A stretch of 64,000 nucleotides of DNA from Metalysinibacillus jejuensis. GTDB lineage: Bacteria; Bacillota; Bacilli; Bacillales_A; Planococcaceae. Shown here one piece after another: positions 38,898 through 49,195 of this stretch. Where the stretch lies: assembly GCF_003057615.1 (NCBI RefSeq), contig NZ_QAFW01000005.1:29536-93535 (forward strand). Reading direction: 5' to 3'. Every line of letters begins with the position of its first letter. Within the stretch, counting starts at the first letter, position 1. The translations under genes were made by a program, and so were the position numbers. The notes beneath the pieces are model-generated. The model made no database searches. It was not told the origin of the DNA and worked only from the letters and a program-made list of their open reading frames with translations.

Positions 38898-39800
38898 TTA
38901 CTTAATACGATTTACAAGCGTACCAATATCTTCGATTGATACTTTAACAACATCACCTGTTTGTAAGAAAGTTGGTGGGTTCATGCCTTTACCAACACCC
39001 GCTGGCGTACCTGTTAAAATAACGTCGCCTGGCTCTAATGTAACGTGTTGCGAGATGAAAGCTACTAAGTCTTCCACTTTGTGCATCATGTCTTTTGTTG
39101 AGCCATTTTGACGAATTTCATCATTAACTTTTGTCACAATTGTTAAATTATGTGGATTAGGAATTTCGTCTTTCGTTACAAGGTATGGTCCAAGCGGACA
39201 AGTGCCTGCTAAACTCTTACCTAAGAAGAACTGCTTGTGCTTTACTTGTAAGTCACGCGCTGTAATATCATTACCGATTGTATAACCGAATACATAATCA
39301 TACGCTAAGCTTTTCGGGATGTTTTTACCTTGTTTACCGATTACAATCGCTAGCTCGCCTTCATAGTCAAGCTGTGTTGTTAAATCTGCATGTGCAGGTA
39401 CATCTGCGCCATCAGCTGTAATTGCTGTTGGTGATTTTGTAAATAACATAACGTTTTCTAACGCTTCAGCGCCGCCCATTTCTTGTGCGTGCTCATAGTA
39501 GTTGCGTCCAACACACATTACGTTTTTCGGTGTGCGTGGAATTGGCGATAACCATTCAATCGCTGAAAACTCATGCTTAAATTGTGCTGGGTTGTCTGAT
39601 TGCTCAGCAGCCTCTACTAATTTACGCATTTTTTCTACAAAATCAAAGCCTTGTGCAATCCCTTCAATAATTGTTGGGACAAGTGATGGAAGTACGTTTA
39701 ACGCTTGTTGAATCGCTTGGACATCCCAAACCGCTTCCTGTTTCTTTACTTTTGGTCCAAACTTTACTTCTCCATTCACTTTGAATGATAAAATTTTCAT
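38898..39800 (-). CDS. yisK: Fumarylacetoacetate hydrolase family protein (YisK)
   Basis: The 300-residue protein has the FAH metal-site motifs: VGRNYYEHAQEMG, DYEGELAIVIGKQGKNI (metal Glu residues) and DITARDLQ, and the end LTGTPAGVGKGMNPPTFLQTGD in two parts. B. subtilis YisK has been reported to decarboxylate oxaloacetate. ATG 39800 follows AAAAGGAG. A DUF418 gene lies 30 nt upstream. Confidence 0.93.
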   Translation of the reverse strand: MKILSFKVNGEVKFGPKVKKQEAVWDVQAIQQALNVLPSLVPTIIEGIAQGFDFVEKMRKLVEAAEQSDNPAQFKHEFSAIEWLSPIPRTPKNVMCVGRNYYEHAQEMGGAEALENVMLFTKSPTAITADGADVPAHADLTTQLDYEGELAIVIGKQGKNIPKSLAYDYVFGYTIGNDITARDLQVKHKQFFLGKSLAGTCPLGPYLVTKDEIPNPHNLTIVTKVNDEIRQNGSTKDMMHKVEDLVAFISQHVTLEPGDVILTGTPAGVGKGMNPPTFLQTGDVVKVSIEDIGTLVNRIK

Positions 39801-39830
39801 GATTATAGCGCTCCTTTTTCCTTTTACTTT

Positions 39831-40985
39831 CTATACACGTAATTTGAAGTACGTAAACTTTCGCCATAGTGCTTCAAGTGGTCCCTGGTTAAATTTACGC
39901 AACCATAAATCAGCAATTACAACTTGAACAATAAATATGGTTACTGCAATTACAACCCCTGACTGTACGTTAATCTTACCATACAAGCCGAAACCAAACC
40001 CATAAAATAATACAGACAAAATAACCGATTGCCCAATATATGTCGAAAGTGACATGCGCCCGACTGTAGCAAATGGTGTTAGTAACTTAGCGACAGTTGG
40101 CAACAAGCAAAGTGAAACGATAATACTCGCGTAGCCAATCGCCGTTAACGGGCCGCCGACATACGTTTTAATATACTCTAAGAAAAACGTACGCTCCTGT
40201 AAAATGGATAGGTTTTTTAAATAAATACCGAGTGGGAACGTAGTGACGGCTAAGCCAATCCACAGCCATTTTACTTCACTAGCACGCTCGATTAGCTTGA
40301 GCTTACTCGCACCTGCACCGAGCAACATATAAGGGAAAATCGTAAATAAGCCGAAAAACCACATCACGCTACTATTTTGAACAGCTAAATCTATCATACG
40401 CTGATCAAAAATTTCCAGCCATGTGCCTGTACCGTAAGCTGCTAACGCCTCTCCAATGCCGACGATGTTCGCATAATACACATCATCAACGACACCTGGT
40501 GACGAAAATACAATCATAAATAATTGAATGACACCGTTCCATGCGAAGGCAAGTAAAAATAAAATAAACGGTGGCATGCGTAAAAATAACAATAACAATG
40601 TGCCAAACACCGCATACATCATTAAAATATCACCCCACCAAATGAGGATGGCGTGTAATAAACCAATAATAAAAAGTCCTACCATGCGGCGTAGCCCTGT
40701 CGACCAAAAGGGTTGATCATTAGCATGTGCTTTTTGCCATTGCATCGCGAGCCCGTAACCAAACAGCATCGCAAATAATGGATAAAAGCTACCTTGCACA
40801 TAAATATCGAGTAGTTGATGCCATTTAATATCACTTGGCAGTGTGAACCACGAGCCTAAATCAATATGAGGTAGCGGTAAATTAAACGCTAGCAAGTTAA
40901 CGAGTATAATGCCGAGTAAACTAAAGCCACGTAAAATGTCGAGCGTTTTATTTCGTGTCTTTGTAGGTGTTGGTGTAAGTTCCAC
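39831..40985 (-). CDS. DUF418 multi-pass membrane protein
   Basis: The 384-residue protein has about nine to ten membrane helices. It matches the YeiB/DUF418 pattern: LDILRGFSLLGIILVNLLAF, then FYPLFAMLFGYGLAMQW, GLLHAILIWWGDILMMYAV, and TVGRMSLSTYIGQS near the end. The role is unknown. The start is GTG 40985, 7 nt after AGGAGG. Confidence 0.93.
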   Translation of the reverse strand: MELTPTPTKTRNKTLDILRGFSLLGIILVNLLAFNLPLPHIDLGSWFTLPSDIKWHQLLDIYVQGSFYPLFAMLFGYGLAMQWQKAHANDQPFWSTGLRRMVGLFIIGLLHAILIWWGDILMMYAVFGTLLLLFLRMPPFILFLLAFAWNGVIQLFMIVFSSPGVVDDVYYANIVGIGEALAAYGTGTWLEIFDQRMIDLAVQNSSVMWFFGLFTIFPYMLLGAGASKLKLIERASEVKWLWIGLAVTTFPLGIYLKNLSILQERTFFLEYIKTYVGGPLTAIGYASIIVSLCLLPTVAKLLTPFATVGRMSLSTYIGQSVILSVLFYGFGFGLYGKINVQSGVVIAVTIFIVQVVIADLWLRKFNQGPLEALWRKFTYFKLRV

Positions 40986-41055
40986 GTTTCTTCCTCCTAA
41001 CTATCATTACTATTCATACTACAACAAATCTCGTATACATAGGCAACTTTTGCTT

Positions 41056-41095
41056 AAGAAAAATAGCGCTACCTCAACGTCAGGTAGCGCTATTT
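41056..41095 (-). terminator. Terminator after addA
   Basis: AATAGCGCTACCT and AGGTAGCGCTATT form a perfect stem, followed by TTTC on the minus strand, directly after the addA stop. Confidence 0.85.
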
Positions 41096-41096
41096 A

Positions 41097-43367
41097 TTAT
41101 ATACGTATCGCTTGTTGCGTACGCACCGCATATACGTAAACATGACTAATCGTAATACCTAAAATAGCTTCTAGCGCTTGGCGGTAAATGGTAAGCTGTT
41201 GTGCATGGCGCTTTTTCATCTCCGCTTCAACATCATTTGAGACATTATCCGTCTTATAATCAATAATGCTGTAAGAACCATCGGCTTCTTCTACGATGAC
41301 ATCAACGATACCTTGTAAAATTTGAGCATCACCATCACTATCTACGACACGCCACGTAAACGGTTGCTCACGCAGTATGCGCTTTGCCTCCATAAATGTT
41401 TTGCCAAGTGGCGTCGCAAAGAAAGCGGTAATCCACTGAGGTTCTACGGCGTCTTTTTCGGTCGCTGTCAGCAACTCACGCTGATATAACGAAGAAATTA
41501 GTGTGAGTGCTTCTTCTTCACTGTGCACACCTTGCTGCGGCACATGTTGCATAATCGTATGCACCGCTGTCCCTAACTCGCCTGCACTTAACGTTTTCGC
41601 TTGCATAAATTTAGGGCGCTCCGCTTTAGCACTTTGCGTGTTCGTGTAGATTGGCGTAAATGTTTCTTCTTGTTCTGCCAATGTGCGCAGTCGTTTTTGT
41701 TCGGTCACCGATGTTTTCGTACGTTTTCTCGTCGCACGTTCATAGGCGTAACGATAACCGAAACGCTCATGTAATACCTCGGTGTAAGCATCGTATGCTT
41801 GTTGATCAAATGCCTTCTCCTGCGCTTCGCTTTCAATTTGTTCACGCGCTGTAATCGTAACGGACGTCATCTGCCAAATCGAAGGATCCACCCTATCACC
41901 CGCTTCACCTAATGTAAACTGATGATGCCTTGCTACAGCAGGGACAATCCAATCTAAATACGTTTTTGCTGAAGCGCGCAAATACGTCGGCAGTAGCGGT
42001 GTTTTAACATGTTGCGCTTCACACCACTTAGCCATTGCTTGTTCGTACTTTTTAACAGAACCTACTAAAATCAAACGCTCTTTGGCGCGCGTCATTGCTA
42101 CATATAAAATACGCATTTCCTCTGAACGAATTTCAAGACGCTTCTTTTCACTTAAAGCGACATAAGGTAATGCCTCAAACATAATGCGTTCTTCAGGGTC
42201 AACCGCTTTGACCGCTAAACCGTAGTGTTGATCAAACAAATACGCATTTTGTAAATCTTTTTGATTAAACCCTTTACCTAAAGCTGCTACAAAAACGACT
42301 GGGAACTCTAAACCTTTAGAAGAGTGAATCGTCATTAAACGCACGACGTCTTCCTGCGCACCAATCGCACGTGCTGATGATAAATCATCCCCGCGTAAAC
42401 GCATGCGGTCGACAAAGCGTAAGAAGCGGAACAAACCACGGAAAGAAGTTTTTTCATACGCTAAAGCGCGTTCATGTAGCGCTCGTAAATTGGCTTGGCG
42501 TTGTTTGCCGTTTGCCATAGCACCGACCATGTCGTAATAATTTGTATCGTTATACACTTGCCAAATTAAATCTGCAAGTGAGCCTCGGCGTGAGAGTTGA
42601 CGCCATTTTTCAAAGTTAACAAAAAAGGTCGTTAACTTACGTGCCGTTTGCGGCGCAATGCCACTCTGCTCTTGGCTAATAAAGGCTTGTAACGCATCAT
42701 AATACGACGTCTTTTTATTAGCGAGACGAATATGTGCGAGCTCATTTTCGGTCAATCCAATAAAAGGTGCGCGTAGCACGGAAGCTAACGCAATATCTTG
42801 ATAAGGATTGTCGATACATTTTAACGTATTCATCATGACCATTACTTCTAGCGATTCAAAGTAACCGCCTGGCGTTTCAGCATATAATGGAATATTAGCT
42901 TGTTTAAACGCCTCAACTAATTCATTTGACCACGTCATAGAGCGTGTAATAATGACAATATCGCGATACGTAAGCGGTCGCTTCGTGTTCGTTTTTGTAT
43001 CAAACACCATCGTCTCCTCGCGCATTAATTGCTGAATGCGCTGCACGATGTAATGGGCTTCTTGATCTTGTTTCGTTAATGTGTCATCAGCATCTTCATT
43101 GTCTTGCTCGATAATCGCAAGCTCTACAGGCACCGTTATTTCATCGTACGTAGCACCTACATGTAAGGCGGCGTTGTCGTCATAATTTACATCGCCAACG
43201 TCCTTGCCCATAATTTGCGAAAAAATAAAGTTGGTAGCTTGTAAAATTTCTTTACGGCTTCGGAAGTTAGCATTTAAATCAATGCGCATCCCCGTATCCG
43301 TTGGTGCACTCGCAAATTGTTCATATTTAGCGATAAATAAGCCAGGTTCAGCTAATCTAAATCCATA
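41097..43367 (-). CDS. addA: addA second exon: helicase motifs IV-VI and nuclease domain
   Basis: This is the 3' part of AddA, the helicase-nuclease that with AddB repairs double-strand breaks. It begins with the codon Tyr and reads YGFRLAEPGLFIAKYEQF, continuing helicase motif III (usually QSIYRFRLAEPGLF). Motifs MTIHSSKGLEFPVVFV and EEMRILYVAMTRAKERL follow, and near the end the nuclease motif IIDYKTDNVS. At 2,271 nt it stays in phase with the first exon after removal of the intron, giving 1,201 residues in all, near the family size. The open frame continues 150 nt into the intron, but those residues are intron sequence. Confidence 0.92.
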   Translation of the reverse strand, partial: YGFRLAEPGLFIAKYEQFASAPTDTGMRIDLNANFRSRKEILQATNFIFSQIMGKDVGDVNYDDNAALHVGATYDEITVPVELAIIEQDNEDADDTLTKQDQEAHYIVQRIQQLMREETMVFDTKTNTKRPLTYRDIVIITRSMTWSNELVEAFKQANIPLYAETPGGYFESLEVMVMMNTLKCIDNPYQDIALASVLRAPFIGLTENELAHIRLANKKTSYYDALQAFISQEQSGIAPQTARKLTTFFVNFEKWRQLSRRGSLADLIWQVYNDTNYYDMVGAMANGKQRQANLRALHERALAYEKTSFRGLFRFLRFVDRMRLRGDDLSSARAIGAQEDVVRLMTIHSSKGLEFPVVFVAALGKGFNQKDLQNAYLFDQHYGLAVKAVDPEERIMFEALPYVALSEKKRLEIRSEEMRILYVAMTRAKERLILVGSVKKYEQAMAKWCEAQHVKTPLLPTYLRASAKTYLDWIVPAVARHHQFTLGEAGDRVDPSIWQMTSVTITAREQIESEAQEKAFDQQAYDAYTEVLHERFGYRYAYERATRKRTKTSVTEQKRLRTLAEQEETFTPIYTNTQSAKAERPKFMQAKTLSAGELGTAVHTIMQHVPQQGVHSEEEALTLISSLYQRELLTATEKDAVEPQWITAFFATPLGKTFMEAKRILREQPFTWRVVDSDGDAQILQGIVDVIVEEADGSYSIIDYKTDNVSNDVEAEMKKRHAQQLTIYRQALEAILGITISHVYVYAVRTQQAIRI

Positions 43368-44013
43368 GTAGAGTAGGCGCGTTCGCACCCCTCTCCGAAC
43401 CGTACGTACACCTCTCAGCGTATACGGCTCTCCACTTATAAACGAACGATTTTTTTTCGTATGTAGTAATCGTTTGCTAACATTTACTAAGAAACCGTAA
43501 GATGCCTTGCGCATCATCTCTCGTAAATGGCAACGTTATAAGCTGCTTTCCTTCGCCGTGTAATAGGCTTTCCCTATCTCAGACTACTACGAAAGCTCCG
43601 TTACCTTATGCAGTAATTGCACTTAGGTAATCCCCATTTAGTATAAAATAGTTAGGCGCGATGGTTTGTCGGAAGGAACGTTCATCCTTTACTTGATAAA
43701 AGCTGTGTTAATCGTTTAATTGTACACACGTAAGCATCTCTACGTGTTACACGATTAAAGCTAGGGCGCAAACGGTTACCTAGCTGAGAAACATTGCCCC
43801 ACTCGGACTGTTCTTCAAGCAGTTTAGCCTTCTTCCTCATAACCTTCTTTTTCATCTTGCCATTTAGTCGTAGCTTTCCGTTTAAGCTAACTTATGACGT
43901 TACCGACATGCTACACTCCCCTAGTCATTTCTGCGCTAAGATAAGTCGGTTGATGATAACTCTGTTGTTAGCACAGCCTAATTGTGCATACTATTTTATC
44001 CTTATGGGCGCAC
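43368..44013 (-). mobile_element. ORF-less group II intron in addA
   Basis: The 646-nt insert starts on the minus strand with GTGCGCC (group II 5' consensus GUGYG) and ends in CTACTCTAC. The 34-nt domain V at 43397-43430 has GAGCCGTA paired with TACGGTTC and a GAGA tetraloop, with the AGC triad intact. Candidate EBS1 GATGCT (43733-43738) is complementary to the last six exon bases AGCATC. Candidate EBS2 TTTAAT (43754-43759) is complementary to ATTAAA (44023-44028). No reverse transcriptase frame is present, so a maturase would have to be supplied from elsewhere. Exact removal rejoins addA in frame. Confidence 0.88.
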
Positions 44014-45348
44014 GATGCTCTGTTTAATATCGCCAACCATAAAGAGGTTGCCGTCTGCTTCCTGGCCGCTTTTTACAAGCTGTAATAATGTTTCTTGTAA
44101 AATATTTACGTCTTGGTACTCATCGACAAGCACCTCATGAAATTGCCTTTTATAATCAAGGGCAATTGGTGATGGGTGTACAACACCATCTACACGCTCC
44201 GTTAAAATAGCCAGCGCAAAATGTTCTAAATCCGAAAAATCAATGACGCCACGCTTGCGTTTTAGTGCGCTAAACGTTTCGCCAAAGCGCTGTGTCAACG
44301 TACAAAGTGTTGCTAGTAAAGGCTTCATTTGGCGCATTTCTTCAAGTAATCGCGCTTCACTACGCACAAAATACCCCTCAGCAATCGCTTTAAATTGTTC
44401 ACGTATATCTTTATATAACGCTTGACCTCGTAGTTTTAACGCTTCCTCAACTTGATGGGTTTTCGTAATGCGTGGCAGGTTCGCAATTTCTACCTGTTTA
44501 AAAAATTGATATAGCGTTTCCCACGAGCCTTGTTCTACTAAACTGCGCGCTTCTTTAATTAAGGCTTGTGTCTCTGGCAAAACTTTTTGATAAGGATGAG
44601 GACCACCTGGCAACTCGCTATTATCACGAAAGCTTACATAGAGAGCTTCCATCGCTTCGACGCGGCGTAACATCGCCTCACGTATAATTGGTGTAAACGG
44701 TAAATCATCGATATGCGTAACATTATCCACATCATATAGCGCCACAATATTGGCTAGCCATACATTTGGATCTGCATGGACACGTGACATCGTATAGAGC
44801 TTTTCAATTAAAATTTCCATCGCTTGGTCATTACGGTCAGACGTAAAGCTATCAATAAGACGAAATACAGCCTCGTCACCTTCTTGATATACCGCTTCGA
44901 GTAACGCTGCTAACGCATCATCTTTAATGAGCGCAATTTCGTCTTCGGTTGCAATACGGAATCCTGGGTCAATGTCTAACACGTAAGCGTACTGCTTGAC
45001 GATTGTTAAGCAAAAGGAATGCAGTGTAGAAATTTGTGCTTTATTTACTAAGCTTTGCTGGCGGCGCAAATGGTTACGCGTCTCATCTGTGGCGTTCGCT
45101 AGTGCTTCATCTAAAGCTTTAGCTAAACGCTGACGCATTTCGGCTGCAGCTGCATTCGTAAACGTCACGACTAATAATTCGTCGACGTTAATTTTTTGCT
45201 GGATTACTTTTTCAATCATACGTTCAATGAGCACAGCGGTTTTACCCGAACCTGCTGCCGCAGAAATGAGCGTATCCTGTCCCTTTGTGTAAATGGCTTG
45301 CCATTGTTCGTCCGTCCAGCTAACACTTGTCGGTTTCGTTGGTATCAT
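44014..45348 (-). CDS. addA: addA first exon: helicase motifs I-III
   Basis: The 445-codon first part of AddA begins MIPTKPTSVSWTDEQWQAI. It has Walker A SAAAGSGKTAVLIERM, LLVVTFTNAAAAEMRQR (motif Ia), and Walker B EVLVDEYQDVN, ending in GDIKQSI, where motif III is cut by the intron. Without splicing, translation would stop three codons into the intron. ATG 45348 has AAAGGAGG 9 nt upstream and overlaps the addB 3' end by 29 nt, so the genes form one operon. Confidence 0.93.
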
Positions 45349-48300
45349 TTGCTACATCCTCCTTTATCGCTTGCAGTGCTTCGGCGCGCTTATACTTCGG
45401 TAACTTGCGGTATTGTTGCTTACCATCTGTCACATCAAACTGACAGAGCGCTTTATAAGCACAATATTCGCAACTCGTACGCGTGCTATGTTCAAACGGT
45501 GCAATCCGAATATCCCCTTGCCAAATAGCATTGCCCGCTTCCTGATGTTTGCGCCTAGAGAACTTGCGAAGATCGTCAAAATCTTGTTCGCTAATCGCAT
45601 AGGATGTCGATGCAAGTTGTTTATTGGATTTATTAATTTTGACTGGGATAATTTTTGAAGGTTCGTACTGTTCGAGCGTATTATCCATGTCGAGTAACAC
45701 TTTTTTATCATCTGTCACAAAGCCGCTTAATTTAAATTCACTTAGACGGTCACTAGCGATACGCTCTTGCGAAACTTCTTCGGCATATTTTAATAAAGGG
45801 TTTTGGATATGCATGTAGAGCATACCTGCTGGTAAACCTTCTTGTTGCAATAAAACTTCGGCATTGCTTAGCGCCACATCTAAATACGTAATGACTTGCA
45901 GGGACAAACCATGATAAAGCTCAGATAAATCTACATCGCGACTCGATGACTTATAATCGATAACGCGTAAATATTTTTTGCCGTCAATAGTCGTAGCATC
46001 GATGCGGTCAATGCGCCCTTTTAACTGTAATTTTTTATTATGAGCTAATGCAAATTCTGGTGATACGAGCTTTTCGCGCGGACCGAATGCCGCTTCAATC
46101 GCGATTGGGGTAAATGCGCTGTATTTCGCTTGCTCCCCAATGGCATGCAATGTGCGCTTTATAACGCGCAACAACTTTGTTTCGATATATTGGTAGCGCG
46201 CACTCGAGCGCAAAATATTATGCACTAATAACGGTGCCATTTGAGCCATCGCAGTAGTCGCTAATTCATCGAGCGCCGCTTTACTAAGCGCTGACCATGA
46301 TAGCTGCTGTTGCTCAACATGCTTGGCTACGTAACTTAACACTTCGTGGAATAAATCGCCGATTGTATAAGCTTCTAAGCGATATTCTGGTCGTTCTTCT
46401 AGCTTTAAGCCATAGGTCGCAAAATAAGAAAACGGACAACTATAAAATTTTTCAATGCGCGAGATGCTCATCACAGGTGTTGCTTGATACAAGCCTTCCA
46501 CAACATTTAATTGTAAGCGCTCTGCCTCATTCGTTTGTTCGAGTGGACGCACAGTACGTAAAAACACGTCTCGCCATAAATCACTCGCGACGTAGTAGTC
46601 ATACAACGCTTGCCACGCTTCTGTTAGCGGTGCTTGCTGTTGCAATTGACGCATCATATACGCTAGCGCTGGGCGCGGATGGTATAAATAGCTGAGTGGC
46701 TCTACTGCTGTCGCTAATTCTGTAGGATCTACTGCGACACGCATGACGTGAACATCCGTGAGCATTTTTTCGAGCTTATTTACATAAAGCGATGGTAATA
46801 ACGCCTTACTCTCTTCATCTGCCGTCGCATACGTTACATATAAATAGGTACTCGGGCTCACAAAGGCGCTATATACTAAGTAATCTTCTTGCAGTAAGCG
46901 CTTCGTTGACGTTGGCGCTAATTCAAAGCCCGCTGCCGTAATATAATCACGCTCATTATCTGACAATAAACCTTCGTACTCGATCTTTTGTGGGTATATC
47001 CCTTCGTTAACACCGATAACAAATGTTGCAGTAATGCCTAATAATCGCGCTAAATCAACCGTAGCTACTTGCACTTCATCTAGCGTAGGGGGAATGCGAG
47101 CAAACTCTGCTGCTTCAAGCCCTTCATCAAGCAGTGCCACCATTTCTTCTAGCGTCATCGGCTCGTCACCAAACATCACAACGAACTGGTCTAACACCGC
47201 TACTAACTCGCGCCATGCTTGTTCGTGCTCATCTGCAAATTGCAGTTGGTATTGCTCACGCTCATAATCGCGCATGACCATTAATTTATCGTATAGTTGC
47301 ATTTCTTCCATAAATACAAATAGCGCTGTCGCATAATCACGCCCTGTTTTAGCTTCTTCAAATTTGTTCTGTAAATTAGCAAGTGGCGTACGCACTATAT
47401 CGCGCGCTGCTTCGATTTCGCCTTGCATACGCAAGTCTTCATCGGTTTGTTTACGCGTATGGAAAGCAAGCCCACGGTACTTTTTATAAAACCAGCGGCT
47501 ATCTTCAAACCAACGTTTGCCGTAAATCCCATAAGCTAAGCAGAAGTTTTCTAAACGGTCGCCACGTTCACGCCATAGTGCCATACCTTCATGCGACGTT
47601 AACGGAAAGAATAAATCTGTTTTCACTGCTCTAAACATAGGTTCATACTGCCAATCATTGACGAGCGCCTCTAAAACCGAGCGGGTAAACTCAATTAATG
47701 GATGGTGCAACATCGGCTTTTTCGTATTGGTGAACACTGGAATTTGATACTGCGGAAAAATCGTCGTAATAAGCGGATCATAAACCGCTGCCTGACGATA
47801 TAAAATAGCAATTTCGTTATAGCGCACACCTTGTTGTGTCAATTTAACAATTTCACGCGCTATCGCATGAACTTCAGCTACGCGGCTCGTCGCCTCGATA
47901 ATTTGCACATGGTCTTGCGCTGCTGCTGAGGTCGGTTGATGTTGCTCAAATTGCTGTTCGATATGCGCTAAAGCGGGTGATGTAAAACGCTCGCCCGCTT
48001 CGCAGTGAATGACAGGTGCAACTGGGATATTATGTTGCGCCGCAATGTCGAATAAGCGCTGTGCTGTATAAGCTGCTTCATGAAATAACGCTTGGTCATC
48101 ATTTGCTTGCTCGATTGTTTCAAATGGTAAGGTAATGTACACATCTTTTGCTTGCTGCATTAATGCGGTAACGAGCGCTAACTCGCGTGCCGTAAATGCG
48201 GTAAAGCCGTCAATATAAATGGTCGCATTGCGAATCGGTGCATACGACGCAAGATGTTCGGTCAATAGCGGGTAAAACCCTTCACTATCGATATATGTTG

Positions 48301-48826
48301 TGCCTAAACGCTGTTCAAGTGTTTCCACAATAACCGTTAAGTCTTTCACTTTGCTAAGCAATGTGTGTGGTGCACCACTTGCCGTTAGCGAAGCATAGAG
48401 CGTATGCATCACTTCACTCGTAATGGCGTAGCGGCTAAACTCTTGCAGCAGCTGTTCGATTTCTTCGGTAAAGCCTCGCTTACCTGCCGCTTGTCGAAAT
48501 AGCGAAAACTCCTCTTTATGCGTAAGCAGTAGTTGACGGATTAGCATGCGATAACCGTAGCCCGATACTTGCTCACGCGCTACGCCACCAATTTGCTGTA
48601 AAATATACCAAGCTAGCCGCTTAAACGTTAGTACTTGTGCACGCACTAAGCCTTGCACATGTTCGTTGCTCGTTAAGTTATACTCCGTGGCATACGACAT
48701 TTGGTCAGGTACAATAACAAAAATTTCATCCCCAAGTGGCGCGCGCGTCAGTTCGTTCGTTACAGCTTGCTGCAACCACTTTGTTTTACCTGAGCCCGAT
48801 CGCCCTTTAATGACATGTAAGGTCAT
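45320..48826 (-). CDS. addB: AddB helicase/nuclease subunit
   Basis: The 1,168-residue AddB partner has a helicase-like N-terminus with Walker A VIKGRSGSGKTKWL, an inactivated helicase core that in the family recognises Chi, and a C-terminal RecB-type nuclease domain (VIDYKSSSRD). Four Cys frame a 4Fe-4S cluster: FYSCPFSYF and the later CEYCAYKALC. ATG 48826 follows GGGGGAG; the 15-residue extension to 48871 is not conserved. A TATACT -10 box lies at 48848-48853 (minus). Confidence 0.95.
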   Translation of the reverse strand: MTLHVIKGRSGSGKTKWLQQAVTNELTRAPLGDEIFVIVPDQMSYATEYNLTSNEHVQGLVRAQVLTFKRLAWYILQQIGGVAREQVSGYGYRMLIRQLLLTHKEEFSLFRQAAGKRGFTEEIEQLLQEFSRYAITSEVMHTLYASLTASGAPHTLLSKVKDLTVIVETLEQRLGTTYIDSEGFYPLLTEHLASYAPIRNATIYIDGFTAFTARELALVTALMQQAKDVYITLPFETIEQANDDQALFHEAAYTAQRLFDIAAQHNIPVAPVIHCEAGERFTSPALAHIEQQFEQHQPTSAAAQDHVQIIEATSRVAEVHAIAREIVKLTQQGVRYNEIAILYRQAAVYDPLITTIFPQYQIPVFTNTKKPMLHHPLIEFTRSVLEALVNDWQYEPMFRAVKTDLFFPLTSHEGMALWRERGDRLENFCLAYGIYGKRWFEDSRWFYKKYRGLAFHTRKQTDEDLRMQGEIEAARDIVRTPLANLQNKFEEAKTGRDYATALFVFMEEMQLYDKLMVMRDYEREQYQLQFADEHEQAWRELVAVLDQFVVMFGDEPMTLEEMVALLDEGLEAAEFARIPPTLDEVQVATVDLARLLGITATFVIGVNEGIYPQKIEYEGLLSDNERDYITAAGFELAPTSTKRLLQEDYLVYSAFVSPSTYLYVTYATADEESKALLPSLYVNKLEKMLTDVHVMRVAVDPTELATAVEPLSYLYHPRPALAYMMRQLQQQAPLTEAWQALYDYYVASDLWRDVFLRTVRPLEQTNEAERLQLNVVEGLYQATPVMSISRIEKFYSCPFSYFATYGLKLEERPEYRLEAYTIGDLFHEVLSYVAKHVEQQQLSWSALSKAALDELATTAMAQMAPLLVHNILRSSARYQYIETKLLRVIKRTLHAIGEQAKYSAFTPIAIEAAFGPREKLVSPEFALAHNKKLQLKGRIDRIDATTIDGKKYLRVIDYKSSSRDVDLSELYHGLSLQVITYLDVALSNAEVLLQQEGLPAGMLYMHIQNPLLKYAEEVSQERIASDRLSEFKLSGFVTDDKKVLLDMDNTLEQYEPSKIIPVKINKSNKQLASTSYAISEQDFDDLRKFSRRKHQEAGNAIWQGDIRIAPFEHSTRTSCEYCAYKALCQFDVTDGKQQYRKLPKYKRAEALQAIKEDVANDTNETDKC

Positions 48827-48879
48827 ATATTCTCCCCCTTTTCCAATAGTATACATTGAACTACTCGCCACTTAACACC

Positions 48880-49155
48880 TTTTCGGGTTATTTGAAGTGG
48901 ACAATTTTTGGGAAAAAAGCGTACTTATCAGTGTATTTCTTTACCGACAAAGTCGTCTCTTATTAACCGAGCTATCCCCGAAGCTCTCTAGCGTGATAGT
49001 TGAATAGATGTAAACTTGCCTAGCATAAAATAAGAACAAACATTCCCTTTTCGTTAAATTAATAATATCATGAAGGTCTGAATTTGATAACCAAAACCTT
49101 TTTCTCGCCAACCGACATTCACCTCTCTGTTATTGTGGGCGTTTCCCTACACGCA
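48880..49155. other. Gene-poor stretch upstream of addB, origin unclear
   Basis: About 275 nt with no open frame of interest. It contains a small hairpin (GAGCT...AGCTC near 48978-48996) and an inverted CCACTT/AAGTGG pair across 48868-48900, but no recognisable gene, tRNA, riboswitch or complete insertion sequence. It may hold the addBA promoter and decayed DNA. Confidence 0.4.
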
Positions 49156-49159
49156 AATA

Positions 49160-49195
49160 ATAAAAGACCCATCCTTTATTTTTCGGATGAGTCTG
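49160..49195 (-). terminator. Terminator overlapping the 3' end of the TVP38-like gene
   Basis: AGACTCATCC and GGATGGGTCT form a stem whose 5' arm is inside the last codons, followed by TTTATTATTT on the minus strand. Confidence 0.75.

Noticed and set aside
43794..44027. Plus-strand open frame within the addA insert as a protein gene
   Set aside because: It has no ribosome-binding site or family resemblance and lies within the structured intron on the opposite strand.
41097..45348. addA as a frameshifted or disrupted pseudogene
   Set aside because: The two halves are rejoined in frame by removing exactly the 646-nt segment that has group II intron ends, domain V and exon-binding sequences. 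An intron is the simpler reading.
49035..49055. LexA-box-like GAACAAACATTC upstream of addB
   Set aside because: The second half-site does not match GTTC, and addAB is not a typical SOS gene.
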